64,000 nucleotides of DNA from Vagococcus fluvialis (GTDB lineage: Bacteria > Bacillota > Bacilli > Lactobacillales > Vagococcaceae): contig NZ_QPJV01000006.1 in the NCBI RefSeq assembly GCF_003337315.1, forward strand, positions 106,776 through 170,775, given 5' to 3'. The notes under the pieces were generated by a model that ran no database searches, had not been told where the DNA came from, and was given only the letters and a program-made list of their open reading frames with translations. This document shows, piece after piece, positions 38,233-48,016 of the stretch. The position numbers and the translations under genes were made by a program. Within the stretch, counting starts at the first letter, position 1. Every line of letters begins with the position of its first letter.

Positions 38233-39015
38233 ATGACTTATGAATTTTTAAGTTTGGATGTTCAAAGTGGTATCGGAACAATCACTATTGAACGACCAAA
38301 AATGTTAAATGCACTTAGCTCAGACGTTTTACTAGAGTTAGGAAGTTTATTAAGAGAAGTTGAAAAAAGTAACACAATTGATGTTTTAATGATTACAGGT
38401 TCTGGTGAGAAAGCTTTTGTCGCTGGTGCTGATATTTCTGAAATGAAAGATAAAAATGCTATTTCAGGTAAAAAATTCTCTCAAGAAGGAAATAATGTTT
38501 TTGCTCAATTAGCTAATTTAACACAACCGACAATTGCTTGTATTAACGGTTTTGCTTTAGGTGGCGGCTGTGAGCTTGCTTTAGCTTGTGATATTCGTTT
38601 AGCTTCAACTAATGCTAAATTTGGTCAACCAGAAGTTGGTTTAGGAATTGTTCCAGGATTTGGTGGAACTCAAAGATTACCGCGTTTAGTAGGAGCAGGA
38701 ATCGCAAAAGAATTAATTTTTACAGGAAAAGTTATTGGAACAGACGAAGCTCACCGTATTGGGTTAGTCAATCATGTTTATAATCAAGATGAGTTACTTG
38801 AAGAAGGAATGAAGCTAGCTAAAAGTATTCAAAAAAATGCTTATCTAGCAGTTACAAGTAGCAAGGCAGTTATTGATAGTGGTTTAGATATGTCATTAGA
38901 AAATGGTTTAAAATACGAAGCTGAAGTCTTTGGTGCTTTGTTTGCAACTAATGACCAAAAAGAAGGCATGGATGCTTTCGTTAATAAGCGTAAACCTAAC
39001 TTTACAAAAGACTGA
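38233..39015 (+). CDS. crt: Enoyl-CoA hydratase (crotonase)
   Basis: Hydrates crotonyl-CoA to 3-hydroxybutyryl-CoA or the reverse. The oxyanion-hole text FVAGADISEM near 65 and FALGGGCELALACDIR near 102, and the second catalytic Glu in FGQPEVGLGIVPGFGGTQR near 130, are all present. The 260 residues are standard. GGAGG lies before the ATG, 24 bases after the hbd stop. A 21-base palindrome follows the stop. Confidence 0.95.
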   Translation: MTYEFLSLDVQSGIGTITIERPKMLNALSSDVLLELGSLLREVEKSNTIDVLMITGSGEKAFVAGADISEMKDKNAISGKKFSQEGNNVFAQLANLTQPTIACINGFALGGGCELALACDIRLASTNAKFGQPEVGLGIVPGFGGTQRLPRLVGAGIAKELIFTGKVIGTDEAHRIGLVNHVYNQDELLEEGMKLAKSIQKNAYLAVTSSKAVIDSGLDMSLENGLKYEAEVFGALFATNDQKEGMDAFVNKRKPNFTKD

Positions 39016-39038
39016 AAATTCAGAATTTTCAGATAATA
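39012..39038. promoter_or_regulatory. Palindrome overlapping a CodY-like box inside the acyl-CoA operon
   Basis: CTGAAAATTCAGAATTTTCAG (39012-39032) is an almost perfect palindrome beginning in the crt stop codon. The overlapping AATTTTCAGATAATA (39024-39038) matches the CodY consensus AATTTTCWGAAAATT at 13 of 15 positions. It could instead act only as an RNA hairpin between crt and the CoA-transferase gene. Confidence 0.4.
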
Positions 39039-39062
39039 TAATAAGAGAAGAGGCGTTAATAA

Positions 39063-40349
39063 ATGAGTATTCAAGAAATGTATCAAGCTAAATTAACTAC
39101 AGCAAACGAGGCAGTTAAAGTGATTCAACCAGGAGATGGTATTATTTTTCCGATTATGCCAGGAGAACCGGAAAGTTTACTAGATGGTATTCGCGTATTA
39201 GGTACTTTAGAAGATAACCGTTTATACCGTATGTTACCAAGTTTTCCAATAGTTGATGCACCAAAAGAGAAATTAAAACAAATTTCAATTTTCTTATCTG
39301 GAATGGATCGTAAACAAATGAATTCAGGATTAGTTGATTTATTGCCTAATAACTTTTCTGATATTCCAAGTATCTTAAAACAAAGAGAAGAAGGTCGCTA
39401 TGTCATTATGGCAACAGTTTCTCCAATGGATGCAGCGGGAAACTTCTCCTTAGGAACTTCTCCTTCATACGTGGCATCACTAATTAAAGATGCTAAAGCT
39501 ATTGTTTTAGAAGTTAACGAAAATATGCCAAGAACTTTTGGGAAAAATAATAATATCCATATTAGTCAAGTTGCGGCTCTTGTTGAAAATAATGTTGATT
39601 TACCAGAGCTTGGAAACCCAACTTTAAATGATAATGACTTAGCGATTGGTAAAGAAATCGCTGCAAAAGTTAAAGATGGAGATACACTTCAAATTGGTTT
39701 TGGAGCAATGCCAAATGCTGTTATGGAATATTTAGTAGATAAAAAGGATTTAGGATTACATACTGAAATGTTACCAGAAAGATTAGTTGATTTAACTGAG
39801 AAAAATGTGATTACAAACAGTAAAAAAGAAATTGATACTGGAAAATCAGTAGCAACCTTTGCGATTGGAAGTAAACGTTTATATGAGTTTATGAATAACA
39901 ATACAAGTATTTTAATGGAGCCTTGTGATTACACTAATAACTTTGAAGTTGTTAATAAACTAGATAATTTAGTTGCAATTAACTCAACGGTTGAGGTAGA
40001 CTTTTTAGGTCAATGTAATTCAGAATCTGTTAAAGGAATGTATTACTCATCAACTGGTGGACAAGCTGATTTTATGAAAGGTGTTCGCCTAACTAAAAAT
40101 GGAACTGGAATTATCTGTCTTTATTCAACAGCTAAAAAAGGAACAGTTTCTACAATTGTGCCATCACTTTTCACAGGAGCACCTGTTTCAACATCTAAAA
40201 ATGATATTGACACAATAGTGACAGAATACGGTTCAGCAGTTTTAAAAGGAGCAACAATTTCTGAAAGAACAGAAAGATTAATCAATATTGCTCACCCTGA
40301 TTTTAGAGATGAGTTACTAACAGCAGCTAAAGAAAAAAACTATTTATAA
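39063..40349 (+). CDS. Acetyl-CoA hydrolase/CoA-transferase family protein (butyryl-/4-hydroxybutyryl-CoA:acetate type)
   Basis: 428-residue family-I CoA-transferase of the Cat1/Cat2/AbfT type, which swaps CoA between acetate and an acyl-CoA. Catalytic Glu expected in STVEVDFLGQCNSE near residue 310; FGAMPNAVMEYL near 220 and the C-terminal CoA segment GVRLTKNGTGIICLYSTAKKG in fragments match the family. In this operon it would release butyrate (or crotonate) as the free acid, or activate an incoming acid. GAAGAGGCG lies before the ATG. The exact acyl preference cannot be read from the sequence. Confidence 0.88.
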   Translation: MSIQEMYQAKLTTANEAVKVIQPGDGIIFPIMPGEPESLLDGIRVLGTLEDNRLYRMLPSFPIVDAPKEKLKQISIFLSGMDRKQMNSGLVDLLPNNFSDIPSILKQREEGRYVIMATVSPMDAAGNFSLGTSPSYVASLIKDAKAIVLEVNENMPRTFGKNNNIHISQVAALVENNVDLPELGNPTLNDNDLAIGKEIAAKVKDGDTLQIGFGAMPNAVMEYLVDKKDLGLHTEMLPERLVDLTEKNVITNSKKEIDTGKSVATFAIGSKRLYEFMNNNTSILMEPCDYTNNFEVVNKLDNLVAINSTVEVDFLGQCNSESVKGMYYSSTGGQADFMKGVRLTKNGTGIICLYSTAKKGTVSTIVPSLFTGAPVSTSKNDIDTIVTEYGSAVLKGATISERTERLINIAHPDFRDELLTAAKEKNYL

Positions 40350-40371
40350 TTAGTTATTAGGAGGAATTCAA

Positions 40372-41241
40372 ATGGATACTTTTCAATTTAAAGAAATGAG
40401 ATTAACTTGGCTTGAAGGAGGAACTACTAGACTAGATGGTGGTGCCATGTTTGGAGTTGTTCCCAAACCTGTTTGGCAAAGGAAATATCCATTTAATGAA
40501 AAGAACCAAATTGAATTACCAACTGATCCTATTTTAATCCAGTACCAAGGCATGAACTTTTTAGTTGATGCCGGTATTGGTAATAATAAACTATCTGAAA
40601 AAGAAAAAATGATTTTTGGTGTTGAAAGAGAGTCAGAAATTGTTGAGAGTTTGGCAGAATTAGGTCTAACTACAGATGATATTAACGGTGTTTTAATGAC
40701 TCATATGCATTTTGATCATGCAACAGGATTAACAGTGCCTTCCGAAAATGGAGAATTTGAATCAGTCTTTAAAAAAGCAACCATCTATGTTCAAGAAATT
40801 GAATGGGATGAAATGCGTCATCCAAATATCAGGTCTAAAAGTACTTATTGGGCAAGAAATTGGGAAGCAATTGAAAGTCAAGTGAAAACTTTTACTGATC
40901 AAATTGAAATTTTACCATGTATCAGAATGGTGCATACTGGTGGACATAGCGAAGGGCACTCTGTTATTCTATTAGAGCAAGATGGGGAGGTTATGGTTCA
41001 TATGGCAGACCTTATGCCAACCCATGCTCATCAAAATCCGTTATGGGTACTTGCATATGATGACTATCCTATGACATCAATCTTTAAAAAGGATGAGTTG
41101 TTGAAAAAAGGTTATGAAAATAACTATACATTTTTCTTCTATCATGATGCTTTTTATCGAGTGATTCAGTGGGATAAAGAAGGAAAAGAAAAAGTTAAGG
41201 TTCTTGAAAGAGGAAGAGAACCATATATTAACTTGAAGTAA
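40372..41241 (+). CDS. Metallo-beta-lactamase-fold hydrolase (YtnP/lactonase-like)
   Basis: 289 residues with zinc motif HMHFDH (about 111-116), a His in GGHSEGHSV near 190, an Asp in [11 protein letters not shown] near 210 and the final His in FYHDAFYR. The pattern is that of YtnP-like quorum-quenching lactonases and relatives. In this operon its substrate may be an acyl thioester or lactone rather than a signal; that is inference. AGGAGG lies 7 bases before the ATG. It sits between the CoA-transferase and the aquaporin, 14 bases before the latter. Confidence 0.87.
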   Translation: MDTFQFKEMRLTWLEGGTTRLDGGAMFGVVPKPVWQRKYPFNEKNQIELPTDPILIQYQGMNFLVDAGIGNNKLSEKEKMIFGVERESEIVESLAELGLTTDDINGVLMTHMHFDHATGLTVPSENGEFESVFKKATIYVQEIEWDEMRHPNIRSKSTYWARNWEAIESQVKTFTDQIEILPCIRMVHTGGHSEGHSVILLEQDGEVMVHMADLMPTHAHQNPLWVLAYDDYPMTSIFKKDELLKKGYENNYTFFFYHDAFYRVIQWDKEGKEKVKVLERGREPYINLK

Positions 41242-41255
41242 ATTGGAGGATACAC

Positions 41256-41918
41256 ATGTTTAAAAAAGGTTTAGCCGAAGTATTAGGAACATTTTTCCTT
41301 GTATTTATCGGTACAGGTACAGCAGTTTTAGTCGGTGACACAGTAGGTGTTTTAGGAATCGGTTTAGCGTTTGGTTTATCAATTATGGTTTCTGCCAATA
41401 CAGTAGGTACTGTTTCAGGAGCTCATTTAAACCCAGCAGTAAGTTTAGCAATGTTTATTAATAAGAGAATGTCTTTACAAGAGATGTTAACTTATTTTGC
41501 AGCTCAATTAGTAGGAGCTATTTTAGGATCAGGTTTATTAAGAATGTTATTATCAATGACTGATCTAGGAACTGATAATTTAGCACAAACAACTTATTCA
41601 GATATTAGTACAGCAGGCGCATTTATTGTAGAGGCATTATTAACATTTATTTTAGTGTTTGTTGTTTTATCAGTAACAAGTAAAAAAGGTGAAACTAGCT
41701 ATAACGGATTAGCAATTGGTTTAACTTTAACAATGTTACATTTTATTGGTGTTCCTTTAACAGGAATGTCAGTTAACCCTGTTCGTAGTATCTCACCAGC
41801 TATTTTTGTAGGTGGAGACGCTATGAGTCAATTATGGTTATATATTTTAGCACCTTTAGTAGGTGGTATTATCGCTGCATTTGTAGCAAAATTCTTACTT
41901 AATACAGAAGAAAATTAA
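41256..41918 (+). CDS. MIP-family channel (aquaporin/small-solute facilitator)
   Basis: 220 residues, six membrane segments plus two half-helices. First pore motif GAHLNPAVS (Asn-Pro-Ala), second GMSVNPVRS with Asn-Pro-Val in place of NPA and the selectivity Arg retained. Similar in size to AqpZ. Known Lactobacillales MIPs pass water, glycerol, hydrogen peroxide and undissociated lactic acid, so in this operon a role in moving a neutral product (for example protonated short-chain acid) is plausible inference. GGAGG lies before the ATG; last gene of the operon before a terminator. Confidence 0.9.
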   Translation: MFKKGLAEVLGTFFLVFIGTGTAVLVGDTVGVLGIGLAFGLSIMVSANTVGTVSGAHLNPAVSLAMFINKRMSLQEMLTYFAAQLVGAILGSGLLRMLLSMTDLGTDNLAQTTYSDISTAGAFIVEALLTFILVFVVLSVTSKKGETSYNGLAIGLTLTMLHFIGVPLTGMSVNPVRSISPAIFVGGDAMSQLWLYILAPLVGGIIAAFVAKFLLNTEEN

Positions 41919-41924
41919 TAAGTA

Positions 41925-41960
41925 AAAGACACATGATTGCCAGTCATGTGTCTTTTTTAT
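41925..41960. terminator. Bidirectional terminator after the acyl-CoA operon
   Basis: A 13-bp perfect stem (41925-41937 with 41945-41957) with A4 and T7 flanks, between convergent genes. Confidence 0.88.
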
Positions 41961-42550
41961 TTCTCTAATTTCAATAAGTGAGATAAAGTTTGATGGATAG
42001 CTAATTCTGCAGTTAAAAAGGCAGCTACATTTTCTGATGTATTAAACGAATAAAAAGAATCTCCATTATATAGAAGGAAGTTGTCACTAAAGTTTTTTAC
42101 AGGGAATACAAGTGCAGTCATTTCTTTTTGAAATAACCTTTTAGCAGACTCTTTTGAATCATCCAAAGTTTCTGTTAAAACAACGATTGGATGAAGCTCC
42201 TTAATGGTTGTTTGGTTAATCTCTTGTTCTAAATCTTTAAGAGGTGTTTCTAAAATAAGATAGGGTACGTGATATTCTTCTACAAATTCTTTAATTAAAA
42301 TGGGAGTTTCTAATGAATGTAGATTTGCTAATTTAATACTATCTATTTGACCTAATGCAAAAACCGATTCAAATTGTCTTTTTATAGTTAAATCATCAAC
42401 AACTTCAAGTACTTGTTCCTGATTAATATTTATACTTGTAATAACGGTGAAACCAAAAACATCTAATTCTTGGAAAGAACCTAAATCATTTTGAATGCCA
42501 GTTTTTCCAGTAGAATCTGAATGGTTAATGGATAAGACTTTTTTTACCAT
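41957..42550 (-). CDS. Degenerate ThiD/PdxK-like protein
   Basis: 197 residues related to hydroxymethylpyrimidine/pyridoxal kinases: SDSTGKTGIQNDLGSF near 10 and the following VFGFTVITSI mirror the ThiD text SDSSGGAGIQADLKTF...TVITA. But ThiD proteins are about 265-275 residues, and the Gly-Thr-Gly-Asp catalytic segment near the C-terminus reads NTSENVAAF here, so kinase activity is doubtful. The frame reaches a TTG at 42562; GGAGG fits ATG 42550. It may be a regulatory or pseudoenzyme paralogue, or a gene in decay without internal stops. Convergent with the aquaporin and divergent from mgtA. Confidence 0.7.
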   Translation of the reverse strand: MVKKVLSINHSDSTGKTGIQNDLGSFQELDVFGFTVITSININQEQVLEVVDDLTIKRQFESVFALGQIDSIKLANLHSLETPILIKEFVEEYHVPYLILETPLKDLEQEINQTTIKELHPIVVLTETLDDSKESAKRLFQKEMTALVFPVKNFSDNFLLYNGDSFYSFNTSENVAAFLTAELAIHQTLSHLLKLEK

Positions 42551-42806
42551 AGTAACCTCCAAAAATTAATTTCTTTTACTAGTATACTATAAAGATAAGT
42601 ATTTTTTTATTAATAGCAGAGTATTAATAAAATATTGGTTTAATTTTGGTAAAGGTTTGATTTTGCATTATAAAAAAGTTACAGTGGAATAGAGAGATAT
42701 CTTGTCTTCTAAATAAATTAGAAAACAATTATTTAGTTGAAATCTTTTGGAATAACTAATTTGTATTTTCCGCAAAGGGTTTTAGAAAAATTATGGGGTG
42801 GTATGA

Positions 42807-45413
42807 ATGAAAAAGACTGTATCTAATTTAAGTAAAGATCAAGAATTAAGAAAGTATTCAAAACTTTCCGATAGAGAACTGATGATGGAGTTTAGAACAT
42901 CAGAAAAAGGACTTTCTTTTGAGGACGCCGAACAGCGACTTGAGGAGTTTGGTGAAAATAAAGTAGACATACAAAAGCCAGATGCGTGGTATGTTGTACT
43001 TGTTAAATCTTTTATGGATCCTTTTATTTATGTGTTAGCTGGCCTTTTATTTGTATCAGCTTTAACTAAAGATTATGAAGCAGTTGTAGTAATGAGTATT
43101 ATGATTGTAGTTAGTGCAGTTATAAGGTTTATTCAAGATTTCAAAGCGCAACAAGAATCTCTTGCACTTCAAGATTTAGTAAAGCATACTTGTGCGGTTA
43201 AAAGAGAAGGGGAGACAAAGGAGCGACCTATGGAGGAAGTTGTTCCAGGTGACATTGTCTACCTATCAGCAGGAGATATGATTCCAGCAGATAGTGTTTT
43301 GATTTGGACAAAGGACTTATTTGTTAATCAATCTTCTTTAACAGGTGAATCTATGCCAGTTGAAAAATACGAAGCTAGTAAACAAGAAAATTTATCAAGT
43401 GATGACTCCTCAGCAATAGATTTGTCAAACTTAATCTTTATGGGAACAGATGTATTAAGTGGGCAAGGTGAAGCCATTATTTTAAAAACTGGGCAACAAA
43501 CATTCTTTGGTGATATAGCTAAGCAGGCTAGTGGTAAACGTGAGTTAACTAATTTTGATAGAGATTTAAATCACATTAGTAAATTACTATTAAGAATGGT
43601 TATGGTCCTTTTCCCAATTGTCTTTTTAATTAATGGAGTAATGAAAGGCGATTGGACGCAAGCATTCTTCTTTGCGATAGCAGTTGCAGTTGGTTTAACG
43701 CCTGAGATGTTACCCATGATCGTAACAAGTAACTTAGCAAAAGGCTCTCAAACTTTAGCTAAGAAAAAAGTAATCGTTAAAGAACTAAATGCCATTCAAA
43801 ATTTAGGTGCCATGAATGTTCTTTGTACAGATAAAACAGGAACTATTACAGAAGATAGAGTAGTTCTTGTGGAACATGTTAGCCCACTAGGTGATGATGA
43901 TCCACGTGTATTAGACTTAGCTTTTTTAAATTCTAATTATCAAACAGGTTGGAAAAATTTGATGGACCACGCCATTATTAATTATTACGAAACACACCCA
44001 GAAAAAATCACTCATGATAATGTAGAAAAAATAGATGAAATTCCTTTTGATTTTTCAAGAAGACGTTTAACCATTGCTCTAAAAAGAGATGGTCATCATT
44101 TAATGATTACTAAGGGAGCTGTTGAAGAAATGGCCTTAGTTTGTTCTCATGTTGAAATTGATGGTGAGATTTTACCATTAACAGATGAATTGTTAAATCA
44201 GATGAATGATGTAAACCGTAAGATGAACGAGCAAGGGATGCGCGTTATTACAGTAGCTTATAAAAGAGATGTTCATGATGATGCTACTTATGAAATAGCA
44301 GATGAGAAGGACATGATTTTAGCTGGTTTTGTAGGGTTTTTAGATCCTGCGAAACAATCGGCTGTTACAGCTATTTCTTCACTACATCACCACGGTGTAA
44401 CAGTTAAAGTATTGACTGGAGATAATGAAGTAGTGTCACGTAAGGTCTGTGGAGATGTAGGAATCGAAGTAGATAAGGCTTATATTGGAACTGACTTAGA
44501 TAAAATGAGTGAAGAGGAGTTTGAAAAAGCTGTTAATGAAACGAATCTTTTTGCTAAGCTAAATCCTATGCAAAAAGCAAGAATTATTCAAACTCTGCAA
44601 AAACAAGGTAACACAGTTGGATTTATGGGAGACGGGATTAACGATGCACCTGCTCTTAGAACAGCAGATGTTGGAATCTCAGTAGATACAGCTGCGGATA
44701 TTACTAAAGAAGCAAGTTCCATTATTTTACTAGAAAAAAGCTTAACAGTTTTAGAAGATGGTGTTATAGAAGGAAGAAAAGTATTCAAGAATATGATGAA
44801 ATATATTCTTATTACAATTAGCTCAAACTTCGGTAATGTCTTCTCTGTCCTTATTGCTAGTGCTTTCTTACCATTTTTACCAATGTTATCACTTCAGTTA
44901 TTAGTTCAAAACTTAGTTTATGATATCTCTCAGCTTGCAATGCCTTGGGATAATGTTGATGAAAGTCAAATTATGAAGCCAGTAAAATTTGACAATAAAA
45001 ATTTATTTAGATTTACAGTCTTTATTGGGCCGATTAGTAGTATTTTTGATATTGTGACCTTTGGCGTGATGTGGTACATCATAGGAGCTAATACAGTCGC
45101 ACAGCAAAGTTTATTCCAAACAGGATGGTTCTTAGTAGGCTTAATTAGTCAAACTTTAGTTGTATATATGGTGCGAACAGAGAAAGTTCCATTCATTCAA
45201 AGCCGTGCAAGTGCTCCAATGGTGATTATGAGTCTATTAGCTGTACTTACAGGTATTGTAATTGTTTTAGTAGAGCCACTTAGAGATGCTTTTGACTTTA
45301 CAGCGCTCCCTAGTTCATATTGGGGATGGCTAATTGGCATTGTTTTTGTCTATATGTTATTAGTTCAGCTAATAAAAAATATCTACATCAAAAAATACAA
45401 AGAGTGGATATAA
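42807..45413 (+). CDS. mgtA: Magnesium-translocating P-type ATPase
   Basis: 868-residue P3B-type ATPase that imports Mg2+. Phosphorylation site Asp342 in CTDKTGTITED, TGES near 185, the hinge GDGINDAPALR near 610, and an N-terminal cation-ATPase domain. Membrane text LVQNLVYDISQLAMPWDNVD near 705 matches MgtA/MgtB. GGGGTGG lies before the ATG. The 256 bases upstream hold no M-box-like structure that I can recognise; regulation is unknown. No MgtC gene is adjacent. Confidence 0.95.
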   Translation: MKKTVSNLSKDQELRKYSKLSDRELMMEFRTSEKGLSFEDAEQRLEEFGENKVDIQKPDAWYVVLVKSFMDPFIYVLAGLLFVSALTKDYEAVVVMSIMIVVSAVIRFIQDFKAQQESLALQDLVKHTCAVKREGETKERPMEEVVPGDIVYLSAGDMIPADSVLIWTKDLFVNQSSLTGESMPVEKYEASKQENLSSDDSSAIDLSNLIFMGTDVLSGQGEAIILKTGQQTFFGDIAKQASGKRELTNFDRDLNHISKLLLRMVMVLFPIVFLINGVMKGDWTQAFFFAIAVAVGLTPEMLPMIVTSNLAKGSQTLAKKKVIVKELNAIQNLGAMNVLCTDKTGTITEDRVVLVEHVSPLGDDDPRVLDLAFLNSNYQTGWKNLMDHAIINYYETHPEKITHDNVEKIDEIPFDFSRRRLTIALKRDGHHLMITKGAVEEMALVCSHVEIDGEILPLTDELLNQMNDVNRKMNEQGMRVITVAYKRDVHDDATYEIADEKDMILAGFVGFLDPAKQSAVTAISSLHHHGVTVKVLTGDNEVVSRKVCGDVGIEVDKAYIGTDLDKMSEEEFEKAVNETNLFAKLNPMQKARIIQTLQKQGNTVGFMGDGINDAPALRTADVGISVDTAADITKEASSIILLEKSLTVLEDGVIEGRKVFKNMMKYILITISSNFGNVFSVLIASAFLPFLPMLSLQLLVQNLVYDISQLAMPWDNVDESQIMKPVKFDNKNLFRFTVFIGPISSIFDIVTFGVMWYIIGANTVAQQSLFQTGWFLVGLISQTLVVYMVRTEKVPFIQSRASAPMVIMSLLAVLTGIVIVLVEPLRDAFDFTALPSSYWGWLIGIVFVYMLLVQLIKNIYIKKYKEWI

Positions 45414-45471
45414 AACAAGTTATTTTTTTCACTATCTTGTTTAATAAACAAATTAATTTTTGTGAAATATA

Positions 45472-45517
45472 AAAGGAGAAGCCTTTAAATATTATAGGAG
45501 CTTCTCTCTTTTTTTTA
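45472..45517 (+). terminator. Terminator after mgtA
   Basis: GAGAAGC (45476-45482) pairs with GCTTCTC (45500-45506), extended by CT/AG, followed by T9. Confidence 0.75.
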
Positions 45518-45589
45518 ACTTTACCTTATTTAAACCTTTGAAAAAGTTATAAATAATAGAAAAATGAGATAACTAATACTGTATTACTA

Positions 45590-45630
45590 AGTTTTCAGAA
45601 AGTTGATGTATAACAGTAGCTATTTATATG
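45590..45630 (+). promoter_or_regulatory. CodY-like box overlapping a candidate pdh promoter
   Basis: AGTTTTCAGAAAGTT (45590-45604) matches the CodY consensus AATTTTCWGAAAATT at 13 of 15 positions, with symmetric mismatches. It overlaps a -35 candidate TTGATG (45603-45608), which is 16 bases from TATATG (45625-45630). This would give an untranslated leader of about 245 bases to pdhA. Confidence 0.45.
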
Positions 45631-45854
45631 TGTCACAGAATAGTACAGATGCTACAGATAACAACAAGTTTTAAATAAAATAGGTTTTAAATAAAGTGAA
45701 CTTTATCACTAACGATAAAAACAAGGATAAACAGTTGTTTCATCCTGAAAAAAATGAGTGTATCGCTTGCATTACTTATTTTCTCGTGGTAACTTATAGG
45801 TGTTGAAACAAAAGAAAATGATACAGTTTTTCTTTCTGTTTGAGAACAAAATGA

Positions 45855-46997
<1,143 letters not shown>

Positions 46998-47000
46998 ATC

Positions 47001-47978
47001 ATGGCACAAAAAACAATGATTCAAGCAATTACAGATGCTCTAGCTTTAGAACTTGAAAATAATAAAGACGTATTAGTATTTGGTGAAGACGTAGGTAACA
47101 ACGGTGGAGTTTTCCGTGCTACTGAAGGATTACAAGCACAATTTGGCGAAGACCGTGTATTTGATGCACCTTTAGCAGAATCTGCAATCGGTGGTTTAGC
47201 ATTTGGTTTAGCTTTAGAAGGTTTCCGTCCAGTTCCTGAAATTCAATTCTTCGGATTTGTATTTGAAGTAATGGATGAAATCGTAGCACAAATGGCACGT
47301 ACTCGTTACCGTATGAGTGGTACTAGAACAATGCCAATCACAATCCGCGCGCCATTTGGTGGTGGTGTACATACACCTGAATTACATGCTGATAACTTAG
47401 AAGGATTGATTGCTCAATCTCCTGGTATCCGTGTTGTTATTCCAAGTAACCCATATGATGCAAAAGGATTATTAATTTCTGCTATTAGAGATAACGACCC
47501 AGTTGTTTTCTTAGAGCACATGAAATTATATCGTTCATTCCGTGAGGAAGTTCCAGAGGAAGCATATACTGTACCTTTAGATAAAGCAGCAGTAACTCGC
47601 GAAGGATCAGATGTATCTATCATTACTTATGGTGCAATGGTTCGTGAAGCAATTAAAGCAGCTGACAATTTAGAAAAAGAAGGTATTTCAGTAGAAATTA
47701 TCGACTTACGTACTGTAGCTCCTTTAGATGTAGCAACAATTATCGCTTCTGTTGAAAAAACAGGACGTGTTGTAGTTGTTCAAGAAGCTCAAAAACAAGC
47801 TGGTGTTGGTGCACAAGTTGTTTCAGAAATTTCTGAAAGAGCTGTTCTTTCATTAGAAGCTCCTATCGGCCGTGTTTCAGCTCCTGATACTATTTTCCCA
47901 TTCGGTATGGCAGAAAATGCTTGGTTACCAAATGCATCTGATATCGAAGCTAAAGTTAAAGAAATTCACGCATTTTAA
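47001..47978 (+). CDS. pdhB: Pyruvate dehydrogenase E1 component, beta subunit
   Basis: Second half of the E1 heterotetramer. Text [19 protein letters not shown] near 27, PLAESAIGG near 56, and the C-terminal transketolase domain with [12 protein letters not shown] near 260 are typical. The 325 residues match. AAGGAG lies before the ATG, which begins 3 bases after the pdhA stop. Confidence 0.97.
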   Translation: MAQKTMIQAITDALALELENNKDVLVFGEDVGNNGGVFRATEGLQAQFGEDRVFDAPLAESAIGGLAFGLALEGFRPVPEIQFFGFVFEVMDEIVAQMARTRYRMSGTRTMPITIRAPFGGGVHTPELHADNLEGLIAQSPGIRVVIPSNPYDAKGLLISAIRDNDPVVFLEHMKLYRSFREEVPEEAYTVPLDKAAVTREGSDVSIITYGAMVREAIKAADNLEKEGISVEIIDLRTVAPLDVATIIASVEKTGRVVVVQEAQKQAGVGAQVVSEISERAVLSLEAPIGRVSAPDTIFPFGMAENAWLPNASDIEAKVKEIHAF

Positions 47979-48016
47979 TCAGCGTTTCAGACAAGTATAG
48001 AAGGAGAGAATACTAG

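Noticed and set aside
42563..42806. Search for an M-box or other Mg riboswitch upstream of mgtA
   Set aside because: No recognisable conserved core or terminator pairs were found in the 244 bases.
45453..45470. Possible Rex site (TTGTGAAATAT)
   Set aside because: Only the left half matches; the right half (TTCACAA) is missing, and it lies before the mgtA terminator.
45758..45776. cre-like text upstream of pdhA (TGTATCGCTTGCA)
   Set aside because: It is one base short in the left arm compared with the consensus, so spacing of the conserved positions fails.
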